A DNA stretch of 64,000 nucleotides from Candidatus Dormiibacterota bacterium (GTDB lineage Bacteria; Acidobacteriota; Polarisedimenticolia; Gp22-AA2): the NCBI GenBank assembly GCA_035635555.1, contig DASQAT010000006.1, positions 1 through 64,000 of the forward strand. Direction: 5' to 3'. Shown in pieces: positions 36,686 through 44,268 of this stretch (its first letter is position 1; each line of letters starts with the position of its first letter). The notes under the pieces were generated by a model. It was not told where the DNA came from. It worked only from the letters and a program-made list of their open reading frames with translations, and searched no databases. The translations under genes were made by a program, and so were the position numbers.

Positions 36686-37425
36686 CGGATCTTCGCCGTG
36701 AGCTTCTCGATCATCTTCTCGCGGACGAGCTGGCTGGCGCGGTACAGCGACTCGAAGGTGCCGGCGTCGGTCCACCAGCCCTCGAGGATGTCGTGCTCCA
36801 GCTCGCCCCGGCCCAGGTAGGCGTTGTTGACGTCGGTGATCTCGAGCTCGCCGCGGTCGGACGGCTTGAGCGTCGAGACGATATCGAACACGGACGCGTC
36901 GTACATGTAAATCCCGATGACGGCGTAGTCCGACTTCGCGACCTTCGGCTTCTCCTCGATCGACACGATCCGTCCGCCGCGCAGCTCCGGCACGCCGAAG
37001 CGCCCGGGGTCGGGGACCTTCTTGATGAGAAGACGCGCCCCCTTCGGTTGCGCGCGGAAGGCGTCCACGGTCCGGCGGATGTCCCCCTCGATGATGTTGT
37101 CGCCCAGGATCACCACGACCTTGTCGCCGTCGGCGAAGTGCCGGGCCAGCGAGAGCGCGTCGGCGATCCCCCCCTCGCCCTCCTGGTAGGTGTAGGCGAT
37201 ATCCTCCAGCCCGAACTCGCGGCCGTTCCCCAGAAGGCGCAGGAACTCCCCCGCATGGTTGCCGCCGGTGACGATCAGGATGTCGCGGATGCCGGCGTCG
37301 ACCAGGGTCAGGAGCGGGTAGTGGATCATCGGCCGGTCGTAGATCGGCAGGAGGTGCTTGTTCGTGATCTTCGTCAGTGGATTCAGGCGCGTGCCCAGGC
37401 CGCCGGCGAGGATGACCCCCTTCAT
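36682..37425 (-). CDS. rmlA: Glucose-1-phosphate thymidylyltransferase
   Basis: A 247-residue nucleotidyltransferase that makes dTDP-glucose from glucose-1-phosphate and dTTP. It has the N-terminal 'ILAGGLGTRLNPLTKITNKH' nucleotide loop, 'YPLLTLVDAGIRDILIVTGG', 'VVILGDNIIEGD', 'SIEEKP' and 'GWWTDAGTFESL'. It is the short form, lacking the allosteric C-terminal extension of the approximately 290-residue enterobacterial enzymes. It lies 2 nt downstream of the rmlC-like gene. Confidence 0.93.
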   Translation of the reverse strand: MKGVILAGGLGTRLNPLTKITNKHLLPIYDRPMIHYPLLTLVDAGIRDILIVTGGNHAGEFLRLLGNGREFGLEDIAYTYQEGEGGIADALSLARHFADGDKVVVILGDNIIEGDIRRTVDAFRAQPKGARLLIKKVPDPGRFGVPELRGGRIVSIEEKPKVAKSDYAVIGIYMYDASVFDIVSTLKPSDRGELEITDVNNAYLGRGELEHDILEGWWTDAGTFESLYRASQLVREKMIEKLTAKIR

Positions 37426-37427
37426 GC

Positions 37428-37883
37428 CTACTTCTCCTTCAGCGCCCAGTCGTAGGGGACGTCGGGACTGTGGGGATCGACGCGGTATTCGTCGGGGGCG
37501 TCGTGCCGGTAGGGCTCGGTGGGAAGATTGAGCATGATCGCCTCTTCCGTGCCGATCGCCTTGAAGCCGTGCAGGACGCGGATCGGGATCTGCAGCAGCA
37601 TCGGCTGGTGCACGCCGAGGAAGAATTCGTTCACCTCGCCGCGCGTCGGCGAGCCCTCGCGGTCGTCGTACAGCACGACCTTGAACATTCCTCGGACCCC
37701 GATGAAGTTGTCCACCTGGATCTTGTGGTAATGCCACCCCTTCACGACGCCGGGGTAGGCGGTCGTGATGTAGGCCTGCCCGAACTTGCTGAACAGCTCG
37801 TCGTCCGATCGCAGCGTCTCCATGAGGCGTCCCCGTTCGTCGGGGATCACCTTGAGCGCCTTGGTGCGGACGTCCTTGATCAT
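37428..37883 (-). CDS. rmlC: dTDP-4-dehydrorhamnose 3,5-epimerase-like cupin
   Basis: A 151-residue cupin of the RmlC family, shorter than the classical enzyme of about 180 residues. The catalytic-base region is 'VVKGWHYHKIQVDNF' (classical enzymes read RGLHYQ), then 'GSPTRGEVNEFFLG' and 'LQIPIRVLHGFKAIG'. It may epimerise or isomerise a dTDP-4-keto-6-deoxy sugar. The altered motif and the absence of rmlD here leave the final sugar open. The ATG at 37883 is chosen as the family N-terminus (KDVRTKALKVIPDERG). Confidence 0.8.
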   Translation of the reverse strand: MIKDVRTKALKVIPDERGRLMETLRSDDELFSKFGQAYITTAYPGVVKGWHYHKIQVDNFIGVRGMFKVVLYDDREGSPTRGEVNEFFLGVHQPMLLQIPIRVLHGFKAIGTEEAIMLNLPTEPYRHDAPDEYRVDPHSPDVPYDWALKEK

Positions 37884-37926
37884 GAACGCGGATGTCTCCG
37901 GAGACCCGGGTCGATGGCTCGGCCGG

Positions 37927-37935
37927 ATTATATCA
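37927..37935 (-). promoter_or_regulatory. Extended -10 promoter for rmlC-rmlA-rmlB
   Basis: Minus-strand TGA-TATAAT, a perfect -10 with the TGn extension, 43 nt upstream of the rmlC-like ATG. No recognisable -35 is present at 17 nt, which is common for extended -10 promoters. Confidence 0.5.
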
Positions 37936-37990
37936 GGAGTCTCGGGGAAGATCTCGCGCACGGGAGAACGTCCCCGCTCGCGGGACGACG

Positions 37991-38641
37991 CTAGCCCCGT
38001 CGCCGAATCAGGTCGAGGAGGGCCTTCATCCGCCGGCCGATCCGGTACAGGCCGGGGCGCCCGGGCAGCTCGGCGCCGGGGGCGGGGAGCAGCCGGCGCC
38101 GGAGCTTGGCCGCCGAGCGGAGGTCGGCCCTGCACAGCTGCCGGAAGAGGAACCACGACACCCGACCGGCCGAAGGGGACACCACGACGCACGTGGAGAA
38201 GTCCACCAGGTACGGCTCGTCGCCGGGACCGGCCAGGACATCGTGACGGTGCAGGTCGCCGTGCGCGACGCCCCGGGCATGAAGTGTGCTGACCAGGAGG
38301 TCGAGGCGATCGAAGAACCGGGAATCCAGCTCGCCCGGCCGGAAGGACGCCAGGCTCCGCCCGGCCACGTACTCGAGTGCTATCGCCTGGCGGTCCACCC
38401 GCGCGAGGAACGCCGGCGTGCCGCGCGCGCCGGCCAGGGCGCGATAGGCGCGCACCTCGCGATCGAGCTGCCACGGGCCCAGGACCAGGCGCACCGGCCA
38501 GGGACGCGAGGACACGTCCTTCAGGACGATGCGGCGCCCGCCGAACTCGACCAGATCCACCACCGCCTTGGCGACGTTCCGACCGTCGTGGAGACGGCGG
38601 CGCGGCAGGGACTCGAGATCCCGGCGCGTGAAGGCGGTCAT
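37991..38641 (-). CDS. Small LPS-kinase/RIO-like protein kinase fold (copy 1)
   Basis: A 216-residue minimal kinase-fold protein of the Kdo/WaaP/RIO type. The Lys of the ATP site is in 'RRIVLKDVSSRPWPVRLVLG', the catalytic loop is HGDLHRHDVL, and the metal-binding Asp is in LVDFST. 'ALEYVAGRSLASF' marks the hinge. Such enzymes phosphorylate heptose or Kdo of the LPS core, though small RIO-like proteins with protein targets also exist. It is divergent from a paralogue at 38730, with the same KDxSxxxWPVRLxxG motif. Confidence 0.75.
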   Translation of the reverse strand: MTAFTRRDLESLPRRRLHDGRNVAKAVVDLVEFGGRRIVLKDVSSRPWPVRLVLGPWQLDREVRAYRALAGARGTPAFLARVDRQAIALEYVAGRSLASFRPGELDSRFFDRLDLLVSTLHARGVAHGDLHRHDVLAGPGDEPYLVDFSTCVVVSPSAGRVSWFLFRQLCRADLRSAAKLRRRLLPAPGAELPGRPGLYRIGRRMKALLDLIRRRG

Positions 38642-38677
38642 CGCTCCGGAGCCATGTCCGGTGCCCTCGGGAGGCTA

Positions 38678-38686
38678 TGGTAAGAT
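38678..38686 (+). promoter_or_regulatory. Possible extended -10 for the second kinase
   Basis: TGG-TAAGAT lies 43 nt before the ATG at 38730. AGGAG lies 6 nt before that ATG. No -35 is evident. Confidence 0.35.
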
Positions 38687-38729
38687 GAACGTTCTTTGCG
38701 CGAGCGCGCAGAATAGCACAGGAGCGCCG

Positions 38730-39362
38730 ATGGCCGAGACGCTCGAGGCCGCCGCCACCCCGCTGACGATCGAGATCATCCGGCAGGGGAGCTGGGCCAA
38801 GCCCGACATCAAGAGCGTCGCGTACGGTTCGGATCGCGCGGTCCTCAAGGACTTCAGCGACAAGCTCTGGCCCGTGCGCCTGCTGGGTCGCCGGCAGGTG
38901 GCCCGCGAGATGCGGGCGCTTCGCAGGCTGCAGGGGATCGCCGGCATTCCCCGGTGTTATGGCGAAGCCGGACGGATCGGGATTCTCATGGAGCCGATCG
39001 AGGGGGAGCGGATCACGCGCTGGTGCCGGAGAAAGCGGGACCAGGCCGGACCGATGTTCGACAAGCTGGTGCGGCTGGTGGGGCAGATCCACGCGCGGGG
39101 TGTCGCGCACATCGACCTGCGCAAGCGCGACAACATCCTCGTCACCGAAGACGGCCGGCCGTGCATCATCGACTTCAACGCCTCCTTCTGCTTCGACCCT
39201 GCGGGTCCGGGTGCGCGCTTCCTGTTCCCGTTCCTGCGGCGTATCGACGATTCGGCGGTCCTGAAGTGGAAGTTCCGCCTGGCCCCCGAGCTTCTCACCG
39301 AGGAGGAGTCCGCGCGGCACCGCTTCATGAGCCGTCTCCGCCGTCTCTGGATCTTTAATTAG
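38730..39362 (+). CDS. Small LPS-kinase/RIO-like protein kinase fold (copy 2)
   Basis: A 210-residue paralogue of the divergent kinase at 37991-38641. ATP-site Lys is in 'RAVLKDFSDKLWPVRLLG', the hinge is 'LMEPIEGERI', the catalytic loop is HIDLRKRDNILV and the metal-binding motif is IIDFNAS. Both catalytic Asp residues are present, so it is probably active. It is followed with a 1-nt gap by the GT2 gene, which links it to glycan assembly and supports an LPS-core kinase role. Confidence 0.78.
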   Translation: MAETLEAAATPLTIEIIRQGSWAKPDIKSVAYGSDRAVLKDFSDKLWPVRLLGRRQVAREMRALRRLQGIAGIPRCYGEAGRIGILMEPIEGERITRWCRRKRDQAGPMFDKLVRLVGQIHARGVAHIDLRKRDNILVTEDGRPCIIDFNASFCFDPAGPGARFLFPFLRRIDDSAVLKWKFRLAPELLTEEESARHRFMSRLRRLWIFN

Positions 39363-39363
39363 C

Positions 39364-40095
39364 GTGAGCGGCGGTCCCCCGGCCTCCCCCGGAGTCTCGC
39401 TCGTCATCCCCGTCTACAACGAGCGGGACAACCTGGCGCTTCTCCACCGGGAGATCACGGAGGTCATGAAATCGACCGGTCACACCTACGAGATCCTGTT
39501 CGTGGACGACGGCTCGACCGACGGCAGCGACGGCGTCCTCCGCGGGCTGCGCTCCGCCGACCCGCGCGTGAGGGTGCTGACCTTCGCGCGCAACGCGGGT
39601 CAATCCGCGGCCATGGACGCGGGATTCAAGAGCGCCGGCGCGGATGTGGTCGTCACGCTCGACGCCGACCTCCAGAACGATCCGGCCGACATCCCGCGGC
39701 TGCTCGCGGCGCTCGCGGGCTGGGACGCCGTCGTCGGCGTGCGCGCCAGCCGGCAGGACAGCCTGGTGCGGCGGGTCTCGTCGAGGGTCGCGAACTACGT
39801 GCGCAACCGCGTGAGCGACGAGACGATCACGGACACCGGCTGCTCGCTCAAGGCGTTCCGTCGACCGGCGCTCCGTCGCCTGGTGCTGTACGACGGGATG
39901 CACCGCTTCCTCCCGACGCTGCTGAAGATGGAAGGGTTCCGCGTGCAGGAGCTTTCCGTGGGGCACCGGCCGCGCCGCCACGGTGAATCGAAGTACGGCA
40001 TCGGCAACCGCCTGCTGCCGTCGTTCATGGACCTGCTCGCGGTCCGCTGGATGAAGCGGCGCAAGCTGCGCTACGAGGTGAAGGACGATGTTTGA
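39364..40095 (+). CDS. DPM1/ArnC-like glycosyltransferase family 2
   Basis: A 243-residue GT2 enzyme that charges polyprenyl phosphate with a sugar on the cytoplasmic face. The start is GTG. Motifs: 'VSLVIPVYNERDNL', 'ILFVDDGSTDGS', 'LTFARNAGQSAAMDAGF', 'VVTLDADLQNDP' (DxD-type) and 'GHRPRRHGESKYGIGNRL'. It lacks C-terminal membrane helices, as in DPM1. It should supply the donor for the ArnT-like transferases. It overlaps the LAB-N gene by 8 nt. Confidence 0.9.
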   Translation: MSGGPPASPGVSLVIPVYNERDNLALLHREITEVMKSTGHTYEILFVDDGSTDGSDGVLRGLRSADPRVRVLTFARNAGQSAAMDAGFKSAGADVVVTLDADLQNDPADIPRLLAALAGWDAVVGVRASRQDSLVRRVSSRVANYVRNRVSDETITDTGCSLKAFRRPALRRLVLYDGMHRFLPTLLKMEGFRVQELSVGHRPRRHGESKYGIGNRLLPSFMDLLAVRWMKRRKLRYEVKDDV

Positions 40096-40399
40096 GCGTC
40101 TGCTGCACGTGAACGGCTGGGTGCTGTTCGGCATGCTGGGACAGGTCCTGTTCGGTCTGCGCTTCATCGTGCAGTGGCTGGCCTCGGAGCGACGCAAGGA
40201 GACCATCGTGCCGGTGGCGTTCTGGTACCTGAGCCTGGCGGGCAGCCTGATCCTGTTCGTCTACGCCTTCTGGTACAGGCAGGACATCGTCATCAGCATC
40301 GGTCAGTCGGCCGGCGTCCTGATCTACGTCCGCAATCTCATGCTCATCCGCCGTCCCCGCCCCCTCGCGTCTCAGTGTCCCGGCGGGCCCGGCGCGTAG
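40088..40399 (+). CDS. LAB-N (lipid A biosynthesis N-terminal) membrane protein
   Basis: A 103-residue protein with three membrane helices matching the LAB-N domain, otherwise found at the N-terminus of some LpxB proteins. Motifs: 'GQVLFGLRFIVQWLASERR', 'VPVAFWYLSLAGSLILFVYA', 'YVRNLMLI'. Freestanding copies sit next to DPM1-like GT2 and ArnT-like genes in many genomes, probably as part of a lipid-sugar flipping or transfer complex. Its 3' end overlaps the VWA gene end by 28 nt. Confidence 0.85.
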   Translation: MFERLLHVNGWVLFGMLGQVLFGLRFIVQWLASERRKETIVPVAFWYLSLAGSLILFVYAFWYRQDIVISIGQSAGVLIYVRNLMLIRRPRPLASQCPGGPGA

Positions 40400-41634
40400 T
40401 AGCCCGCTCTCGCCTCAACTTGAAGGCCGGGATTCCTGGTCCGGATCGTGATGGCCCGCCACGTCCCGTCGCGGGCTTGATTCGTCGAAACGTACGCCAG
40501 CGCGTATTGAGCCTTCAGATCGACGGCGATGTGCCGGTAGATGTCCGAGAGCTGCCCGGCCCGTTCGGGGTAGTAGGAGCGGCCCCCGGACGTGCGCGCC
40601 AGCCGATCCAGGATGTCCTTCAGGCTGCGCTCGTGGCGCAGATCGAGCTCGGTGTCGAGGTGGCGTCCGAGACCGATGGTGTAGACGGCGACCTCGGAGC
40701 GGTGCGCCTTCTCCAGAGCCTCCTCGAACAGGTGCAGGCTGCCGGGCTCGTTGTCGGTGAAGGCCTGGTCGCGGCCGTCGGACAGGAGCACCGCGACGCG
40801 CCGGCCCTCCGCCCCCGCGAGCTGATCGGCCGCCCGGTAGATCGCGTCGTAGAGCGCCGTCCCGCCGCGGGCCTGGATCGCCTCGATCGCGGTCTTGATC
40901 GCCTTCCGGTCGGCGCTCGCGGCGGTGAGACCCTGCAGGTCGTCGTTGAACGACAGGACCATCAGGCGGTCCTCCGCGTCGACGCTCTCCGCGAACTCCA
41001 CCGCCGCCTTCCGCGCCAGCTCGATCTTGCCGCCGAGATTCATGCTGTTGCTGGCGTCGATGAGGAGGACGATGGTGAGCGGCACTTTGGCGGATGTGAA
41101 ATGGGTCAGGACCTGGGGCACGCCGTCCTCCAGGATCGTGAAATCGTCCCGGGTCAGGTTGAGGACCGACGTTCCCTTGCGGTCGCGGACCGTGGCGTAG
41201 AGGTTGACCAGCCGGACCTCTTCGTACTGCCCGACATAGATGGGTCGCGTCACCAGGGTCGCCTCGCCGCGGCGGCCGAGGGAGTCGACCGCCACCGCGC
41301 GCAGCGTTTTCTTGACGAAGCCGCTCCCGGCGTTCCAGGTCAGGGTGTAGGGCGGGCGCTCGAAGACGCTCAGGAGCGTCCCGTCCGCCTCGATCTCGAC
41401 GCGCACGATGCGGGCGTCGGGGGTGGTCGTGGCCTCGACCGTGATGCGCGTCTCGCCGAGGACGAGGCCGGGGGGCGCCGGCTCGAGGAACCGCACGGTC
41501 GGAGTTGTTTCCGGCTCCGCCGCGGGAGTCGCCCGGGGCGCGTCCGCGTCCGGAGCGACAGGGAGGAGGGCCGCGATCAGTACGATCGCGCGAAGTAGAC
41601 CCAGCGTCTGGACGCGCCGTTGCAGCGCAGACAC
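40372..41634 (-). CDS. Secreted VWA-domain protein of the acidobacterial type
   Basis: About 420 residues from a GTG at 41634, which opens onto a signal peptide (LGLLRAIVLIAALLPVAP); an ATG at 41727 is possible but adds an unlikely basic segment. An Ig-like beta domain (about 45-120) is followed by the pre-VWA motif 'NLTRDDFTILEDGVPQ' and the VWA domain with a full MIDAS: IDASNS, a Thr in GGTALYD, and LSDGRD. The domain pair matches the acidobacterial VWFA-related family. The start region overlaps the end of proS by 58 nt. The function is unknown; extracellular binding is likely. Confidence 0.85.
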   Translation of the reverse strand: MSALQRRVQTLGLLRAIVLIAALLPVAPDADAPRATPAAEPETTPTVRFLEPAPPGLVLGETRITVEATTTPDARIVRVEIEADGTLLSVFERPPYTLTWNAGSGFVKKTLRAVAVDSLGRRGEATLVTRPIYVGQYEEVRLVNLYATVRDRKGTSVLNLTRDDFTILEDGVPQVLTHFTSAKVPLTIVLLIDASNSMNLGGKIELARKAAVEFAESVDAEDRLMVLSFNDDLQGLTAASADRKAIKTAIEAIQARGGTALYDAIYRAADQLAGAEGRRVAVLLSDGRDQAFTDNEPGSLHLFEEALEKAHRSEVAVYTIGLGRHLDTELDLRHERSLKDILDRLARTSGGRSYYPERAGQLSDIYRHIAVDLKAQYALAYVSTNQARDGTWRAITIRTRNPGLQVEARAGYYAPGPPGH

Positions 41635-43007
41635 GTGCCGTCCTCCCGGTTGCCTTCGAGCGGAATACAGCGGATGGTCGCCTTGGTCTCGTCCTTGATC
41701 CGCTTTTCGCAGTCGGCCGACCCGCACCAGTGGGCGCGGAAGAACCCGCCCGTTTCGTCGAGGCCGCGCTTGAGCTCGTCGTAGCTCTTCGCGTCACGCG
41801 TGTTCTCCCGCAGGAACGCGCGCCCCTTCTCGAGCATGTCGGACTGGATCTCCTCGAGCAGCGGAGCGACGCGCGCCAGGAGACCGTCGCGCGGCACCGG
41901 GGTCTTGCGTCGATCGAGGCGGCGCACGGCCGTGAACTGGTTCTTCTCGAGGTCCCGGGGGCCGATCTCGAGACGCAGCGGCACGCCCTTCAGCTCCCAC
42001 TCGTTGAACTTCCAGCCGGGCGAGACCTCGTCGCGCAGGTCGGTCTTGACCCGGAACGCCCCCTTCAGCTCCTCGGCCGCCAGTCTCACCGCCTCGGAGA
42101 TGCGCGTTCTCTCCTCGTCGCTCTTCCAGATCGGCACGATCACGATTTGCACCGGGGCGAGACGCGGCGGGAAGCACACGCCGCTGTCGTCGCCGTGGGC
42201 CATCACCAGAGCGCCGATGAGCCGCGTGCTCACACCCCAGGACGTCGACCAGACGTGCTCCCACGTCCCCTCTTTCGTCTGGTACTTCACCTCGAACGCT
42301 TTCGCGAAGTTCTGGCCGAGGTTGTGGGATGTCCCCGCCTGCAGCGCCTTGCGGTCCTGCATGAGCGCCTCGAGGCTGTAGGTGCGGAGAGCGCCCGCGA
42401 ACTTCTCGCTGTCGCTCTTGACGCCCGTGTAGACCGGGATCGCCATATGCTCCTCCGCGAAACGCCTGTAGATCTCCAGGATCTTCAGCGCCTCCTCCTC
42501 GGCCTCCGCCTCCGTGGCGTGCGCCGTGTGACCCTCCTGCCAGAGGAACTCCGTGGTGCGCAGGAAAAGCCGCGTGCGCATCTCCCAGCGGACGACGTTC
42601 GCCCACTGGTTCATCAGCACGGGCAGGTCGCGGTAGGAACGGATCCACTTGGCGAACATGGCGTAGATGATCGTTTCCGAAGTCGGCCGGACGATCAGCG
42701 CCTCCTCGAGCTCCTTGCCGCCGCCGTGCGTCACGACGGCGAGCTCGGGCGCGAATCCCGCCACGTGCTCGGCCTCCTTGTGGAGGAAGGACTCCGGGAT
42801 GAACAGAGGGAAGTAGGCGTTCTCGTGCCCGGTCTCCTTGAAGCGCGCGTCGAGCTCGCGCTGCATCGCCTCCCACACCGCGTAGCCCAGCGGGCGGATC
42901 ACCATGCACCCCTTGACCGGCGAGTAATCGGCCATCTGCGACTGGGTGATCACGTCGGTGTACCAGCGGTTGTAATCGTCCTTCCGGGATGTGAGGTCCT
43001 TCGCCAT
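41577..43007 (-). CDS. proS: Prolyl-tRNA synthetase, archaeal/eukaryal type
   Basis: A 476-residue class II synthetase charging tRNA-Pro. It is the short type without the bacterial editing insertion, ending in the zinc-binding Cys-containing domain (CGSADCE ... GTCLRCNGAS) and a C-terminal Tyr. Class II motifs: 'GCMVIRPLGYAVWE', 'MNQWANVVRWEMRTRLFLRT' (motif 2) and 'LIGALVMAHGDDSGVCFPP' (motif 3). It lies 16 nt downstream of pcm in the same direction. Confidence 0.95.
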   Translation of the reverse strand: MAKDLTSRKDDYNRWYTDVITQSQMADYSPVKGCMVIRPLGYAVWEAMQRELDARFKETGHENAYFPLFIPESFLHKEAEHVAGFAPELAVVTHGGGKELEEALIVRPTSETIIYAMFAKWIRSYRDLPVLMNQWANVVRWEMRTRLFLRTTEFLWQEGHTAHATEAEAEEEALKILEIYRRFAEEHMAIPVYTGVKSDSEKFAGALRTYSLEALMQDRKALQAGTSHNLGQNFAKAFEVKYQTKEGTWEHVWSTSWGVSTRLIGALVMAHGDDSGVCFPPRLAPVQIVIVPIWKSDEERTRISEAVRLAAEELKGAFRVKTDLRDEVSPGWKFNEWELKGVPLRLEIGPRDLEKNQFTAVRRLDRRKTPVPRDGLLARVAPLLEEIQSDMLEKGRAFLRENTRDAKSYDELKRGLDETGGFFRAHWCGSADCEKRIKDETKATIRCIPLEGNREDGTCLRCNGASRRWVYFARSY

Positions 43008-43023
43008 GCGCTCTCCTAGTGGA

Positions 43024-43686
43024 TCAGTCCCGGGACCGCCGGTCCCGGGTCAACGGCACGAAACGGACGGGCAGAAGCGTCTCGCGATCGAACCCGCGCT
43101 CCCGGCGCGTCAGCCGCACGAGCTCCTGATCGAGCGCGCCGAGCGGGATGACCAGCCTCCCGCCGACCGCGAGCTGGTCGAGAAGCGCCTGCGGAGTCTC
43201 GCGCGGCGCGGCGGTGACGAGGATGGCGTCGAACGGCGCCTCCTCCGGCCAGCCGTCGTGCCCGTCTCCCACGCGCGCCGTCACGTTCGCGCATCCAATC
43301 TCACGCAGCCGCGCCCCCGCCGCCTCCATCTGCTGCGGCCGCATTTCGATCGTGAACACGTGCCGCACCAGGAGCGACAGGACGGCGGTCTGGTACCCGG
43401 AACCGGTGCCGATTTCGAGCACCCGGTCGGTCGGCCGGGGTCGGATCGCCTCGCTCATGAACGCCACGATGTACGGCTGGGAAATCGTCTGCCCCTCCCC
43501 GATCGGCAGCGGCGCGTCCTCGTAAGCGCTTGTCTGGAAGGACTCCGGCACGAACAGGTGGCGCGGCACCGACTCCATGGCCCGCAGGACCCTCGGATCC
43601 ACCACACCGCGCCGCTCGATCTGCTCGAGGACCATCCGGGCTCGCTCTACGGCATGCGGGTCGTCCGGGTCCGGCGGGTTCTGCAA
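43024..43686 (-). CDS. pcm: Protein-L-isoaspartate O-methyltransferase
   Basis: A 220-residue SAM-dependent enzyme repairing isoaspartyl residues in aged proteins. Motifs: 'MESVPRHLFVP', 'EDAPLPIGEGQTISQPYIVA', the SAM loop 'VLEIGTGSGYQTAVL' and 'DAILVTAAPRETP'. The start is TTG at 43686 (Gln-Asn-Pro-Pro next), with GAGG 11 nt upstream. It is first in a pcm-proS-VWA run. Confidence 0.93.
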   Translation of the reverse strand: MQNPPDPDDPHAVERARMVLEQIERRGVVDPRVLRAMESVPRHLFVPESFQTSAYEDAPLPIGEGQTISQPYIVAFMSEAIRPRPTDRVLEIGTGSGYQTAVLSLLVRHVFTIEMRPQQMEAAGARLREIGCANVTARVGDGHDGWPEEAPFDAILVTAAPRETPQALLDQLAVGGRLVIPLGALDQELVRLTRRERGFDRETLLPVRFVPLTRDRRSRD

Positions 43687-43705
43687 GGGGCAGCGCCTCG
43701 CGGAA

Positions 43706-43714
43706 ATCTTATCA
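43706..43714 (-). promoter_or_regulatory. Possible extended -10 for pcm-proS
   Basis: Minus-strand TGA-TAAGAT lies about 20 nt upstream of the pcm TTG. No good -35 is present. Confidence 0.35.
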
Positions 43715-43800
43715 CAGCGTCCGCGTCGTCCCCGTGACGGCCCGCCGGCGCCGGAAATCCGCTACAATCCCCGCGGAAGTCGTCAGGAGGACTGACGGAC

Positions 43801-44268
43801 ATGCACGACACCGCCGAATCGCCTGAGCCGGACATGGTCCGGGGGGAGCCGCGTCGAGCGGGCCCCATCGCGCTTCTGGTTGCGCTGACGGCCGCGCTCA
43901 TTGCTTCGGCCTGCGGCAAGACCGGCGAGCAGGCGGCGCACCAGGTCCTGCACGCCATCGATCAGGGCAAGTTGATTGGCACACGCGGGACGATGGAGAA
44001 CATCGGCAAGGCGCTGACGACCTACTCGATGGACCGCGGCGGGTACCCCCCGGGGACGTCGATCCAGGAGGCGACCGCTGCGCTCGTGCCGGCGTTCCTG
44101 CCGTCGCCCGTCACCGTCGACGCCTGGGGCAATACGCTCGCGTATCAATCGGACACGAAGAGCTTCACGCTCACCAGCCCCGGGGCCGACGGGCGGATCG
44201 GCAGCGCCGACGACATGGTGATGAGCGACGGGCGGTTCACTCAACTGCCCGCACCCGGGACCCAGTAG
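43801..44268 (+). CDS. GspG-like C-terminal domain lipoprotein
   Basis: A 155-residue protein with a lipobox (LIASAC, Cys38) in place of the prepilin peptide. The mature part matches the C-terminal region of type II secretion major pseudopilins: 'MENIGKALTTYSMDRGGYPP', 'TVDAWGNTLAYQS', and 'LTSPGADGRIGSADDMV', including the aspartates that bind calcium in GspG. AGGAGG lies 10 nt before the ATG at 43801; an ATG at 43834 would give a more usual signal length. Its soluble head appears to have moved to a lipid anchor. Role unknown. Confidence 0.75.
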   Translation: MHDTAESPEPDMVRGEPRRAGPIALLVALTAALIASACGKTGEQAAHQVLHAIDQGKLIGTRGTMENIGKALTTYSMDRGGYPPGTSIQEATAALVPAFLPSPVTVDAWGNTLAYQSDTKSFTLTSPGADGRIGSADDMVMSDGRFTQLPAPGTQ

